DNA from: Tanytarsus gracilentus
Taxonomy: Eukaryota > Arthropoda > Insecta > Diptera > Chironomidae
Length of the DNA: 64,000 nucleotides
Reading direction: 5' to 3'
Assembly (NCBI GenBank): GCA_038502055.1
Contig: JAXRKN010000014.1
Location: 297,011-361,010, forward strand
Part shown: piece after piece, positions 13,410 to 24,300 of the stretch
Position numbering within the stretch: position 1 is the first letter of the stretch
How the letters are laid out: every line of letters begins with the position of its first letter
Notes under the pieces: generated by a model
Told to the model about the DNA's origin: nothing
The model's input: the letters and a program-made list of their open reading frames with translations, nothing else
Databases searched by the model: none
Program-made: the position numbers and the translations under genes

Positions 13410-14184
13410 TGGATCAATTAATATTTGAAAAAAAAGATGAGTTTCACCTCCCTTGAATTAAATTCTCTAAAGCTCATTTTTTAACCATCTCAAGTCTAAT
13501 TTCACAAACATCATTAATTCAGTTAAAAAGCCTTAAAATTTAAAACATAAATAGCTAAAAAAATACTTACAATTTCATCCAGAAGAGCAAAAGAACTTTA
13601 ATTACTCTCTGAAATCCCTAAATGAAGAGAAAAAAATTATCAAAAAAAATGAAGAAACTTAACATTCATAAAAATTTTGTGTATAAAGTAATAAAACTAT
13701 TGTGTTCGTACAAAAAATATGAGAAATGTAATTTGTGTTTAGAAAAGAGATAAAAAAATTCTAACCGACTTAAAAGGATTTTTCTTAATTTTAAATGCTT
13801 AATTTATTTTTAAGTTGTTGTAAAAAGTGAATTAAAATTATTTTCTTTAGTTTTTTAATAAAAAAGATTCAGAAAGAGAAAAAACTTCAATTAAAAATTT
13901 AATTAATTAAATTAAAACTTCAGTATACAAATTAAAATTAAAACTGAGCAATTGGGTCGACAAAAAAATTGAAAATTTTAATTAAAAAGTAGTGAAAAAT
14001 TATTCAATGTACCTTTCACAAAAAATTCCAACACATAAAACTTAAAAATCTTTTTTTATTAATTAATTTTTTTGGAATCAAAATCACCGAAAAAAATTAT
14101 TAAAACACCTCAAAAATCAAAGTGGAAAAATATCACGCAGCATAAAAATTTAAATGTAAAACTTGATAGTTGACTAGTTGATAA

Positions 14185-14187
<3 letters not shown>

Positions 14188-14219
<32 letters not shown>
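14188..14219. repeat. (CA)n microsatellite
   Basis: An uninterrupted run of about 14-15 CA dinucleotides, between the two MITE copies. Confidence 0.95.
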
Positions 14220-14221
<2 letters not shown>

Positions 14222-14319
14222 ATCTCATCTAAGATGTTAAAGTATAAAAAAGTAAAATCATGTAGAATGTTTTTGTATCTCATCACAAAATTTATAAATA
14301 TGAAAAAATCAATGAAATA

Positions 14320-14497
14320 AAGAGATGGACAATTACAAAAAATACAAAAAAAATTACATTTAATTAATTAAATTAATTAAATTATTATATTAATATAAAT
14401 TAATATAAATCATTAATTTTTGTTTAAAATGTAATTAATTATATTTAATTCTCGTAATGTAATTTTTACCCGATTACAATGTAATTGCCCGTCTCTG
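14320..14497. mobile_element. hAT-type MITE with 8-bp target-site duplication
   Basis: About 178 bp. The left terminus is AAGAGATGGACAATTAC and the right terminus, on the minus strand, CAGAGACGGGCAATTACA. It is flanked on both sides by ATGAAATA (14312-14319 and 14498-14505), the 8-bp duplication expected of hAT transposition. The interior is A/T-rich and non-coding, so this is a non-autonomous element. Confidence 0.75.
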
Positions 14498-14505
14498 ATG
14501 AAATA

Positions 14506-15204
14506 AAATTCAAAAAATTAATGAGAAAATTTTTTAGAAAGTGAAAATTTGATGGATTTTTGAATAAAGCTGAAAATTATCAAAAATTAAATTTAAAAAA
14601 ATGATAAAGTCTAAATTTTATTTAAAAAAATTAAATTCTATAAAAATATTTTTAAATTTTTTATTTCATCAAACCAAAAACTCAAAAATTTCTATCGCAA
14701 AACACAAAACCAAAATTTCTATGGCAAAATTCTACAAAACAAAAAATTTAGTTAAAATCCAATTTTTTCTCTCTTTCTCCAATTCTTTATTAAAACAACC
14801 AAAAAAACTTTTCTGATGACCAAAAAAATAAAAAAAAATTTCTTTGAAAAATAAAATCGAATTTAGCAAAAAATTGGAAATTTTCTCGACCCTTAAAAAT
14901 TATGAAAGTAAAAACTTTAGAGAGCATGAAAAAATAATCGAAGGAAATTCTCTCATTGGTTATTTAATGTGTATGATATAAAAAAGTTAGTTCATAATGG
15001 AAAATGATAATAATTATAGCGTAAAAACAATTATTGATTAATTATTATTAAAAATTAAGAAATTGTACGAAAAAAACTTGCAGATAAAAAAATAAAATGA
15101 AAAAAATTAAAAGTTTTTATATTTTTGTTATTTTACAAATTTAAATTTAAATTTAAATTAACATTTTTGAAAATTCAAAAAAATTTTAGTCTTAAAATGG
15201 TTTT
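14506..15204. other. Intergenic, no gene seen
   Basis: A/T-rich sequence between the MITE and the 3' end of the LRR-tailed protease. A 71-codon Lys/Phe/Asn-rich ORF at 14,601-14,816 looks like composition bias rather than a gene. Confidence 0.45.
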
Positions 15205-17957
15205 TTAACATTTGTTTTGCAAGTCAATCTTTAATTGAGTTATGTTACCTTTAAGGGAAAGATAATTTTCATTAATGCATTTATTGCCTCCCAAATTAAT
15301 CCAATTTATTTCACTCAAACCATCAAAAATGTCTTTAGGAATTTTTTCAAGATTATTTTTATGCAACGAGATGGCCTCCAACTTCTTATTTCTCTCAAAG
15401 AGATTTTCGTGTAAAAATTTTAATTTATTGTCACTGATAGTAATATGTTTTATCTCACTTAAACTCCAAAAAAGTTTTGGCGGCAAAAAAGAAATAAAAT
15501 TTTCATACAAAAACAGATATTCCAGTTTTGTTAAGTTTTGAAATAAATTTTCATCCAAATTTTTTAGTCCTGTCTTCGCTAATGAAAGTTCTCTTAAATT
15601 GTTGAGTTTCGAAAATAAATTTTCATGCAAAGTTCCAAAATTATTTTCATCCAGCGAAAGTTTTCTTAAATTTCCAAGATTATCAAACAAATTTGGAGAC
15701 AAAAATTTCAATTTGTTGTAACCCAAGTCAAGTGTTTCCAACTTTTTCAAGTCATCAAAAGAATTTACCTCGATTTCTTCAATTTCATTTTGAATCACAT
15801 TAAGAAATTTCAACTCATGCAAACCTTTCAAATTATTTCTGTTAATTTTCTTCACTGCACAATTAAAAATGAAAATTTCAATCAAGTTTGGAAATTTTTT
15901 GCTCAAATTATTTGGCAAAAACTTGACCAGCAAATTTTTATTTTTAAAAAAAAAATATAAACGAAATCTTTGAACTTTTTCATTGAAGTTTGAAGAAATC
16001 TCAAAATTTTCATCATCGATTTTTGTGTCTTCGAGTGGAGTAAAAGTTAGTAGGGTTGATGAAACTTCAAAAGTTAGAAAGATTGGTGGAGTAATCCACA
16101 CACCGCCATCACGTTGTTCGATTTTTCCTTTTACTGTCATTAAATAAAGAAAAAATAAATAAAAAAGTTGAAAATAAAATCTTAATTAAGTTTTTTTCTC
16201 ACCACATCGAGTTTCATCACTTTTGTCAGCACAATCAAAATTTCCATCGCATGCCAAGTAAAATGGAAATTTTTGACCACTCTTGCAGGTTGTCAAGTCT
16301 TGCTCAGAAATTTTTGTTTGGGTTTTAGTTGGTCTTAAAGTCAAGACTTGTTCAAAAGGCTTCCATGGAATATCATTTGATGGATTGTTGATCCAGTCCA
16401 AGTACTTGAAGACATTCGTGAAAACGGTGAACTTTGTTGTGTCACAAAATCCGTCATCATTCAAAAATGACGATGAAACAATTCCAAAGACATAAAATTT
16501 GTTCGATTGCTTAAAAATCATTCCACTTCCAGAATCTCCATGACAAACACCTCGGCCATCACCTCGACCCGCACAAAAAGTGTTTGGTGATGCAATTTCT
16601 CTGAATTTTGGATCTCTCGCAATGCACTGCTCATAACTGACTGTTGGTAGTTCAATTTTACTCGGAATGCCTTCAAATTGTTTAGTTTTATCTTCACTTT
16701 GTCCATAACCAACAACAACGCCTTTCAGCCCATTAAAATTAAGTTGAGAGCTCCACAAACAAATTGGCGACACATGACGATTAAACGTAATAAGCTTTTC
16801 AGTTTGGAGCACAGCAATGTCAGCATCATATGTACTTATGAACGGATGCCACCGAGGATGAACAAAAATTTCTTGACAATTTAAAAGTTGACGATCAATA
16901 TCAAAAATATCGTCGAGATCGAACATTCCGACCATAATTTGCACTTCACGTGGAAGCTTCCGACGTTCACGTTTATTGTAAATACAGTGAGCAGCTAGAA
17001 TATTTAATGAAAAGTTAATTTTATAATATTAAACTTTTATCATAAAAATGTGAAAGTAGAGCTTTCGCGAATTCCGAAAACGGGATTCATAAAGAAAATT
17101 TTGTAGAAAAAATTACAAAGAATTATCACATTACATGAAATTATTTTGTCCATCTCTGACTTTTTTTAAATTTTAGTTTTTAACTTTCGAAAAGAATTTT
17201 AAGGAAAAAATAGTTTGCAAGAGTTTCAGAGTAACAGGTAGTCTCATCCATGGCAGAATGAAATAAAAAAGTTCAAAGTGAATCCGTGCGGCCTGTAAGC
17301 CACAAACAAAATCTTATTTCCGGAATTTGGATCAACTACTTTTTTAAGTGTCTTGCCCTCTATAGCCAATGGATCGTTCAATTGAGCTTTGTTATAGATT
17401 AGGTATTCGAAGGCCTTGCTGATGCAAAATATTTGAGCTCAATTTAAAGTCGTATGAAGGCAGGAGCGTCGAAGGAGAGAAATTTGAATTTTAAAAAGTT
17501 TTTTATGGGCGACCCAAAATAAAAATTTTCAAAAATTAAAGTTTCAAGAAAATTTTTTTAATTAGTGTGAGGAAGATTTTTATTTCGCGCCCAAGTTCAG
17601 CGAAAACTTCCATGCGAGGGGTTTTTTTTAATTATAAAATTTACCTGATAAAATCGCTTTCGAGCTGATCACGCTTCCACCACAAAAATAAACTCTCTTT
17701 CCAGAGTCAATCAAAACAGCCGACCTTCATGAGTTAAAATTAATGGCGATTCGCAAAATATTTTAACGACTTTTTTCGTACCATGGATAATCTCCTCTTT
17801 CAATGTCTTTATCTCCACGAACAATTAATCCACTAGGTTTTGTCACAACACCACACGTAACTGAACGAGAAAATCTTCCAGAATTTTCATTATTTATCGT
17901 TAAATTTTCACTCAAAACTTTTGAGATGAAGAAAAAAAGCAGCAAATATTTTTTCAT
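15205..17957 (-). CDS. Secreted S1 serine protease with LDLa domain and C-terminal leucine-rich repeats (copy 1)
   Basis: A secreted protein of about 658 residues with an unusual domain order. Exons on the minus strand: 17957-17782, 17724-17645, 16994-16203, 16133-15205. It starts with a signal peptide (MKKYLLLFFFISKVLS). A trypsin-fold domain follows, with LSAAHC (His), YDADIAVLQ (Asp) and CHGDSGSGM (Ser), so the triad appears intact; GDSGSG replaces the usual GDSGGP. Next come an LDLa module (CDGNFDCADKSDETRC) and at least seven leucine-rich repeats of the form LxxLxLxxNxLxxLxxxLF. No basic residue is followed by a canonical IVGG, so the activation site is unclear; the local resemblance is to the gastrulation-defective-like group. 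Intron 2 (17644-16995) contains a gene-like fragment. The close paralogue is at 50,733-52,972. Extracellular recognition or immune signalling is inference. Confidence 0.8.
17244..17438 (-). pseudogene. Coding-like fragment inside an intron (64-codon open frame)
   Basis: Inside intron 2 of the LRR-tailed protease, a minus-strand frame stays open for 64 codons. Base composition is clearly less AT-rich than the flanks, and the residue mix looks ordinary (it contains KAFEYLIYNKAQLNDPLAIE and LFVAYRPHGF). There is no start codon at its head and it ends in a stop. The paralogous protease at 50.7-53.0 kb has a much shorter intron at the same position that lacks this segment. It may be a captured gene fragment, a decayed retrocopy or an unrecognised exon. 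I do not recognise the family. Confidence 0.35.
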
Positions 17958-18883
17958 TGCGACTCAGCTGAAGACTTGAACGGAACTAAAACTGGTTTTT
18001 TTGGGTGTGGAAGATGCTTCGATTTTTTTCGCAACATTCTAGAGTTGAAAAATAAGAAGAAAGATGGAAAGAATTCGCTTTTTTGATGTGAATGAAGATT
18101 TCGAGTTGGGACAAAATAATACAAATTTTTTAAAACAACAAAATAATTATGAGGGTGAATCCTCAAAAATGCGATATTCAATCCAAATTTAATATTTTAT
18201 CAAAATCCCCAAAAATCGAGAGAGAAAAAAATAAAATATTTTTAAAAAATTAATTTCCATTTTTGATAAAATTTTCTTTGATTTTTTTAGATTTAAATTA
18301 ATTGAATTCTCAAATTAAAATTTTCTCTGAATTAAAATAAAATCTCAATTACGCTCATCTTGATATCTCAAACTTGACTGAGCTCTAGATCTTCGCTGAA
18401 ATAATATTTTCTTATCAAAGCAGAAGAACAAAAATGTTACAAAATTTATATTTAGAAAAATGTGAAAAATTTTCATTTCAATATTTATTTTTTTTTTAAG
18501 TTAGACAATTTGACTCGCCATAAATTTTCAGAAAGTGCGATTAGAATTTAAGCTCAGCACCTGGTTTTTTAGTTGAACGTATTTAAAATTGTCGAGGGGT
18601 GTGAAACTCGCAATTTCTTAATTTAATTATGAATTTTTTTATGTTGTAAAAAATCAAGTGAAAGTTCAAAAATATAAAGAGTTTTTATTTCTAAATATGC
18701 AATTTGTATTTCACCTAATTTCCTACCCCCTGAAAATTTAAATTTGATATTTTGGCATTAAAGCGATTGCTTACAAAAAAATTTATTGTTTGACCTATTT
18801 TGAGTTTGTGCTAAAATTTATATAAAATTAAGTGTCGAGTACTAAAAGTCGATTAGTCGTGTGACGAGATTCTGAAAGAGAAG
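17958..18883. other. 5' flank of protease copy 1 and intergenic DNA
   Basis: About 17,958-18,190 is closely similar to the sequence just upstream of copy 2 (about 52,973-53,210), so the duplication includes a possible promoter region. The rest, up to the thioredoxin-like gene, is A/T-rich and shows no gene. Confidence 0.6.
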
Positions 18884-19366
18884 ATGACAAAAGTTGTTTT
18901 GGGAATTTTTTGCATTTTTGTTGTTGTTGTCGGAGGTTAGTAATTTTTTCAATGTGCTTGAATTTTTTTAGGGTTTAAAAAATTAAAATTTTTGAGTCAA
19001 ATTTTAAATTTAAAAAATATTTTTTAACGAAATTTTTAAATTCTAGTTTTTTCATCTCCACTTCAAAACTCCGGAGATTTTCCAACCAACTCTGACTCTC
19101 GACTTGTTGTTTTTGTCCTCCGTCCAAAGTTCTGCAAAGCTTGTGCACCGATCGAAAATGAACTCGCAAATTTGTCAGTAAAATATGGCGATGAAATTTT
19201 ATTGTTCAAAGCTGACAACGATGGAGAAAATTTTGATGCATTTTCCGAATTTTTAAGCGTTCCAAGTTTTCTTTTCTTTAAGAATTTCAAGAAAATCGGA
19301 AGTTATTCAGGAATTGACGTTAATGAGCTTAAAAATGAAGTTGAAAGATTTTTAAAAATTGAATAA
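18884..19366 (+). CDS. Secreted thioredoxin-like protein
   Basis: Two exons, 18884-18935 and 19047-19366 (123 residues). The first exon encodes a signal peptide rich in Val/Ile/Phe. The mature part has a thioredoxin-like fold signature: a beta strand (RLVVFVLRP), a CxxC redox motif (CKAC, on Phe-Cys-Lys-Ala-Cys-Ala-Pro), a second strand (EILLFKADND), then SVPSFLFFKNFKKIGSYSG, with the cis-proline of the fold in VPSF. The length is close to a single thioredoxin domain. It probably acts as a thiol-disulfide oxidoreductase in the secretory pathway or outside the cell. CKAC replaces the classical CGPC, so its redox potential may differ. A single-domain secreted thioredoxin is less common than the cytosolic form. 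Confidence 0.75.
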
Positions 19367-19779
19367 AATTGTGAAAAAAATTGTTGGCTTTTAAATTTAA
19401 ATTTAAAAAATTTGAAAATTATTAAAAATATTTTTTGTAAATTTAAATTAATTTTGAATTTTTTTTTGTAAATAAAAAATAATTTTGAAATTAAAAAAAA
19501 TTCTAAACACTTTTTTTTTAAAAAAATTTCACCGCCTGTCAATCTCATCGAATTTTCTCCTTATTGTCTCACTTTTTAAATTTAAATCATAAACAACAAT
19601 TTTTTCTCTCATCACTCATGCGCACTTCGCCACCGAATGTAAATAAAATAAGTAAAAAAAATTTAACAACACTCCTTTTTTAAATAGATTTCAGGAAAAT
19701 ATTAAATAAAATAAAATCAGTAAAATTTTATTTTTATATTTTTTTTTAAACTTAAAATAAATTTTGTTTTCTTTATCGC
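19367..19779. other. Intergenic, A/T-rich
   Basis: The 3' flank of the thioredoxin-like gene, with no gene visible. Confidence 0.5.
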
Positions 19780-19950
19780 AACATATTAAACATATGTATG
19801 AATATTAATATTAATATTGGAATTTAAGATCAAATATTAGAAAATGGAGGGTAATTTTTTTGTTATGTTTTTAAACCGCTCCACTTCTCTAATTTTTGGA
19901 TCTTAAATTCCAATATTAAATTCATTAATTTATACATATTTTAATATGTT
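19780..19950. mobile_element. Palindromic MITE-like repeat
   Basis: About 170 bp. The left half begins AACATATTAAACATATGTAT and contains TTGGAATTTAAGATC. The right half carries the reverse complement (GATCTTAAATTCCAATATT ... ATACATATTTTAATATGTT). A short spacer contains a less AT-rich ACCGCTCCACTTC segment. The arms are long and imperfect, as in foldback or MITE-type elements. The class cannot be assigned. Confidence 0.55.
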
Positions 19951-21351
19951 ATAAAATTTATAAAATTAAAATTTATAATTTTTTTTTTTATTTTTGTAAA
20001 TTTTTTTTTTTTTTTTTTATCCTTTTCGATAAATTTATTGTACTTAATTTGGTAAAAAAATTTTTTGAAAATTAAGCATGGAATTTTGAATGACCGACCG
20101 TAATTTACCCCTTGCGAATCTCTTGAGCAATTTTAATTTCACCGTTATGATTGACTGTTTTTTGAATTTTTTTTAATTCAACAAGAATTAATTTTTTAAA
20201 ATTATTTTTATTTATCTTTGGTAACATATGTTTTTGCACTTCTTCTCTCGCTGTCTTTATCTTGTACTGAATGAAAATGAATTGGGGGTAGAAGTGAGAG
20301 CGATGATTATCTAGGGAAGAGGGTAAGTGGTGAATTAGATGGTGTTGAAGTATAGGAGCTCATGTAAGAAATTATTAATTAAATATTTTTTGACCGTTTT
20401 TTTACACAACATCTGTTGCTTCGCAACAGCTGTTGAGGTCAGTCGTGAACGACCGAGAGAGAGCTAAATTAGATTGTGAGAGTAAGAGAGAAGGGAGAAT
20501 AAAAATCGACCTTCATCGCATTTTCTACGTCACGCTCAAAATTCTCCATGAGAGTAAGTCGATGAAATTTTTCCTCTCTCATTATTTTTTTTTTCGAGAG
20601 AGTGACAAAATTTCATTCAATATCGAACTTTTCATTCGGGTGGACGGAAAAAAAATTGTTTTTAGTTTTTTTTGCATTTCTCACTCGATGTCGCGTTATT
20701 AGATAATTGCATAGTTGGATTATGATGCAGTTGAGATTAAATAGCTGAGAATAGACGAAGTGCGATGAAAATTTAGTCGAAAGTGAGAAAAATAAGAAAT
20801 TTTTTATTTCACCCTTGCGAAGGATTTTTTTGTGTGTGTTTTTCTTGTGCGTTGAAGGGAAATTAAAAGTGTCGAAAAGTCACGCTGGATGGTGCTAAAA
20901 AATTTGTTGTGTGAATTTTGAGAAATTGATTAAAAATAGAAGAATTTTTTTTTTTGGAAATTTTCACTAAAACATTTTCAGTTAAATTCAGAAAAAATTA
21001 AATTTTTCTTTAAATTAATTAAAACGTTCAGTTAAATTCATAAAAAATATTTTGAAATTTAATTTTTTAACTTAATTAAAATCTTCACAAATTCTCAACC
21101 TAGAATTTTTTCAACGACTCAACAATTATCGATCAACAAACTTGCAACGAATGTGCATGAAAATCAATGCTGATGAAGAAAAAACTTGCAACGTACACAA
21201 TAAAAAAATATTAAAAAAATATCCACGTTCTGATTCACCACAGTTGAGTTCAGACGTCCATCAAAAAAACCCCGTAATTAAAGCATATTTAAGTGATTAA
21301 TTCACGAGTTCGAGGGTTAAAAAATAAAGACAATAAGAACTTTTTCAAGCT
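19951..21351. other. TTC39 upstream region
   Basis: Poly-T tracts, then less AT-rich sequence from about 20,240 to 20,900, probably promoter and 5' untranslated sequence. A short perfect hairpin, CTGTTGC-TTC-GCAACAG, lies near 20,413-20,429. The 89-codon ORF at 20,433-20,702 is purine-rich and shows no protein features, so it was not called. Confidence 0.4.
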
Positions 21352-24300
21352 ATGGCATCGATTGGATTCGAAGATGATGATGATGAGGTGAGTACTGACT
21401 TAGTTCTAAAGAGGACACGTGGAGTTTTTTTTATTTATTTATGCACAAAGTTGATGAGTGAGAGTGATAAGAAAAATTGTCATCCGTAATGACGAAAAAT
21501 TAGTTTGAACACCTTGAAAAAAATATTTACTAGCTAAAATTAAATTTTGCCACATTTCGAAGAAAAAAATTAGTTAAAAATGTTTTTAATAAAAATTTAA
21601 AAATGTCAGAATTGAAATTTTCAAAAATTCAATCTAAATTTTCTTGCAAAATAATTGAAGGAATTTATTTTAAATTTTCCTAATTTTTTTCATATAAATT
21701 TATTAAATTGAATTTTATCTTTCTATGAATATTTTATTAAATTTTGTATTTTTTTATAACTTTTTTTAATTATTTATTAATTTTTCTCTAAATTATTTTA
21801 AATTTTTCTTTAAATTTGCTTTAAATTAATTAATTACACGAGTTTTGTATGAAAAGGTAATTAATTACATTAATTTTTTTGTTATGAAATTTTTACTCGA
21901 TTTCTATGCAATTGTCCATCTCTGCACATTTTAAAACACCTAAAAATAAAATCACTGCATTTCTCTCAAGCTCAAATCTTATCAATTCACTTCAAAGTCT
22001 CAAGATCAAATCTTTTTTCGTAAAGCACTCAAAAAATTATTACTCACAAAAAAAAGAAGTAAAATAAATTTATTTCAAGTGTGTGAAGATAAAGCGAAAG
22101 TGTGCGTTTAGCCTCTGATAAGATAAGCAACACGTAACACGAAAAAAATATGATTAATTTTTTCAACGTTCTCTTTTTAATAAAATTTTTTTTATTACAT
22201 TCAGCTGCGGTAAAAAAGTTCGCACATTTGCGATTTCAAACAATCAATTGATTTGTTAATTGTTATTCACAATTTCATTATTTGACTAAAGTTGTTTACT
22301 TTTTGCGAAGAGAGAATTAAAGTGGAAAAAATGTCAGAGAGAAAGAACAGAAGTCGAGCACGTGATTACTGAGCCAAAAATTAAGTTTTAGATTTAAAAT
22401 TAGAACAAAAAATGCAAATTTAGAAGAAAAAGTTCAAAAGGTTGCAAGAGAAGAGAAAAATTGCACACAAAGATTTATTTTAAGATCAGTTCGGTTTGAG
22501 ATTTCATCGAGTTCAGTCTACAAAGATTTTTGCATTATCAAGTTAAGAAAAAATAATTTAATTTTTCAGTAAAACGTGAATTTTTTGCCATCACGTGCTT
22601 GAATTTTTTTTATTCACAATCAACCGAGATTTTTCAGACATTCTGACGTTAATTATTTGAAGCTGTCATGATTGCGATAATTAAAGGCTTTTCTGACTTT
22701 ATTTTCTCACAAGTGAGTAAAAATTAAAATTAGTGCGCGATTAGCAACAAAAGAAATAAAAAATTAATTATGGGTCAGGTTCAAGAAATTGTTTGAAAGA
22801 TTTTTGAGATGAATTTCCTTGTTTAAGGTTCAACGATGCGATCGAGATTAAAAATGTTTAGAAAGTAATAAAAAATTATAGAAAGAGGAGACAAATTGAG
22901 TGATGAGGAAAAAATAAAATTGAGTGTTTGAAAATATTTTTGAAGGGGTTGGGACACTCGAAATATTTCAAAAAATTATTTTAAAATCCAGCATTTTTTC
23001 TATTAAATTTTTAATAAATTTTGTTATCAAAATTTGATTACTAAAAATATTATGATTTATAAATTTTTATCAAGGGGCAAAACACTCCAAAAAAAATTAA
23101 AATCTCATAATTAAAAAATTCACATTTTCAATCTTATTTCACCAAACTCCAAAAGTCCAACTTGCATGCCAATAAACTTTGATAAATTTCTTCTTCTTAT
23201 CTGTTTACATCTCAAATTTCTTTCACCTCACATTGATGAATCACGCTGTACACAAAGAAACGTAAACAAGAATAAAAAATCTCTCTCCGGTGTTTGATTA
23301 AAGTGCTGCCAATAAATGCTGATTGAAAAAAAGTTTTCAAGGTGGAAAATAAACATTTAAGAAAGAAGAAAAATTGGTTTTGATGGAAATTCGAATTCGA
23401 AAAGCGATTGAGTGAAATTTTGCAGAAGGAAATTGAGATTGAAGGATGGTAATTTTTGGGATGTCAATCATGAGTGGGATTTTGAGGTGTTTTAATCAGG
23501 GGTTGATCACTTAAAATATTTAAATTAAATTTTATAATATATTTTTAAATATTTCAATACCATAAAAAATTTAATTTTTTCTAGTGTCCCACCCCTGAAA
23601 GTTTTTACTGCTTGAAATTTTTTAAATAAAATTGCTTCAAAGTTCTAGAAATTTCCAAAAATTACCCACTAAAATAATTTTTCTCACGCTTTTCCTTCAT
23701 TTTCTTTCCACTTCCTTCGTAAAATTCCTGATGACATAAATTGATAATAAAATTAATGTGAGAAAAATTCTCTTTTTCGTGCCACACGAATTCTTAACAA
23801 TAAAAATCAATTTAATTTCATAATCCTTAAAAAAACTTTTTCACCCAATCAAAAAATTCAAATCGATTTTATTCTGTAGAGTTTTTCCAATCAATTGTCA
23901 ACAAAAACATCCACTCGAATCATTTGGATTTTTATCAGTCAACAACTCACTCGAACTTGTATTGCAGATTATTTCATCAACAAATTGAATTACGTAATAA
24001 ACACGAGGACATTTTAGTCGTCCTTGAGTGACAGTTTTATGACTTCGTAATCTCATTATTTGAATTTTATATAAAAAGTCTTTTCGTTGAGAGTTTGAAG
24101 ATGAAAAATAATATATTAAATAGTTTATGTCCTTTACCACTAAGAAATTAATCAATCAATTAAATAATTTAACGCGAAAGTGTCCTGCACCCTTTAAAAT
24201 TTTATTGACTATTTTAACTCATTTGAAATAATTATTTTCAATCCACAGTTCGAAGATGCCACCGACAATCCAGAACCGATCTCGTCATCGCTCATCGCCG

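Noticed and set aside
20433..20702. An 89-codon plus-strand ORF upstream of TTC39
   Set aside because: Purine-rich, low-complexity residues and no domain; more likely 5' regulatory sequence.
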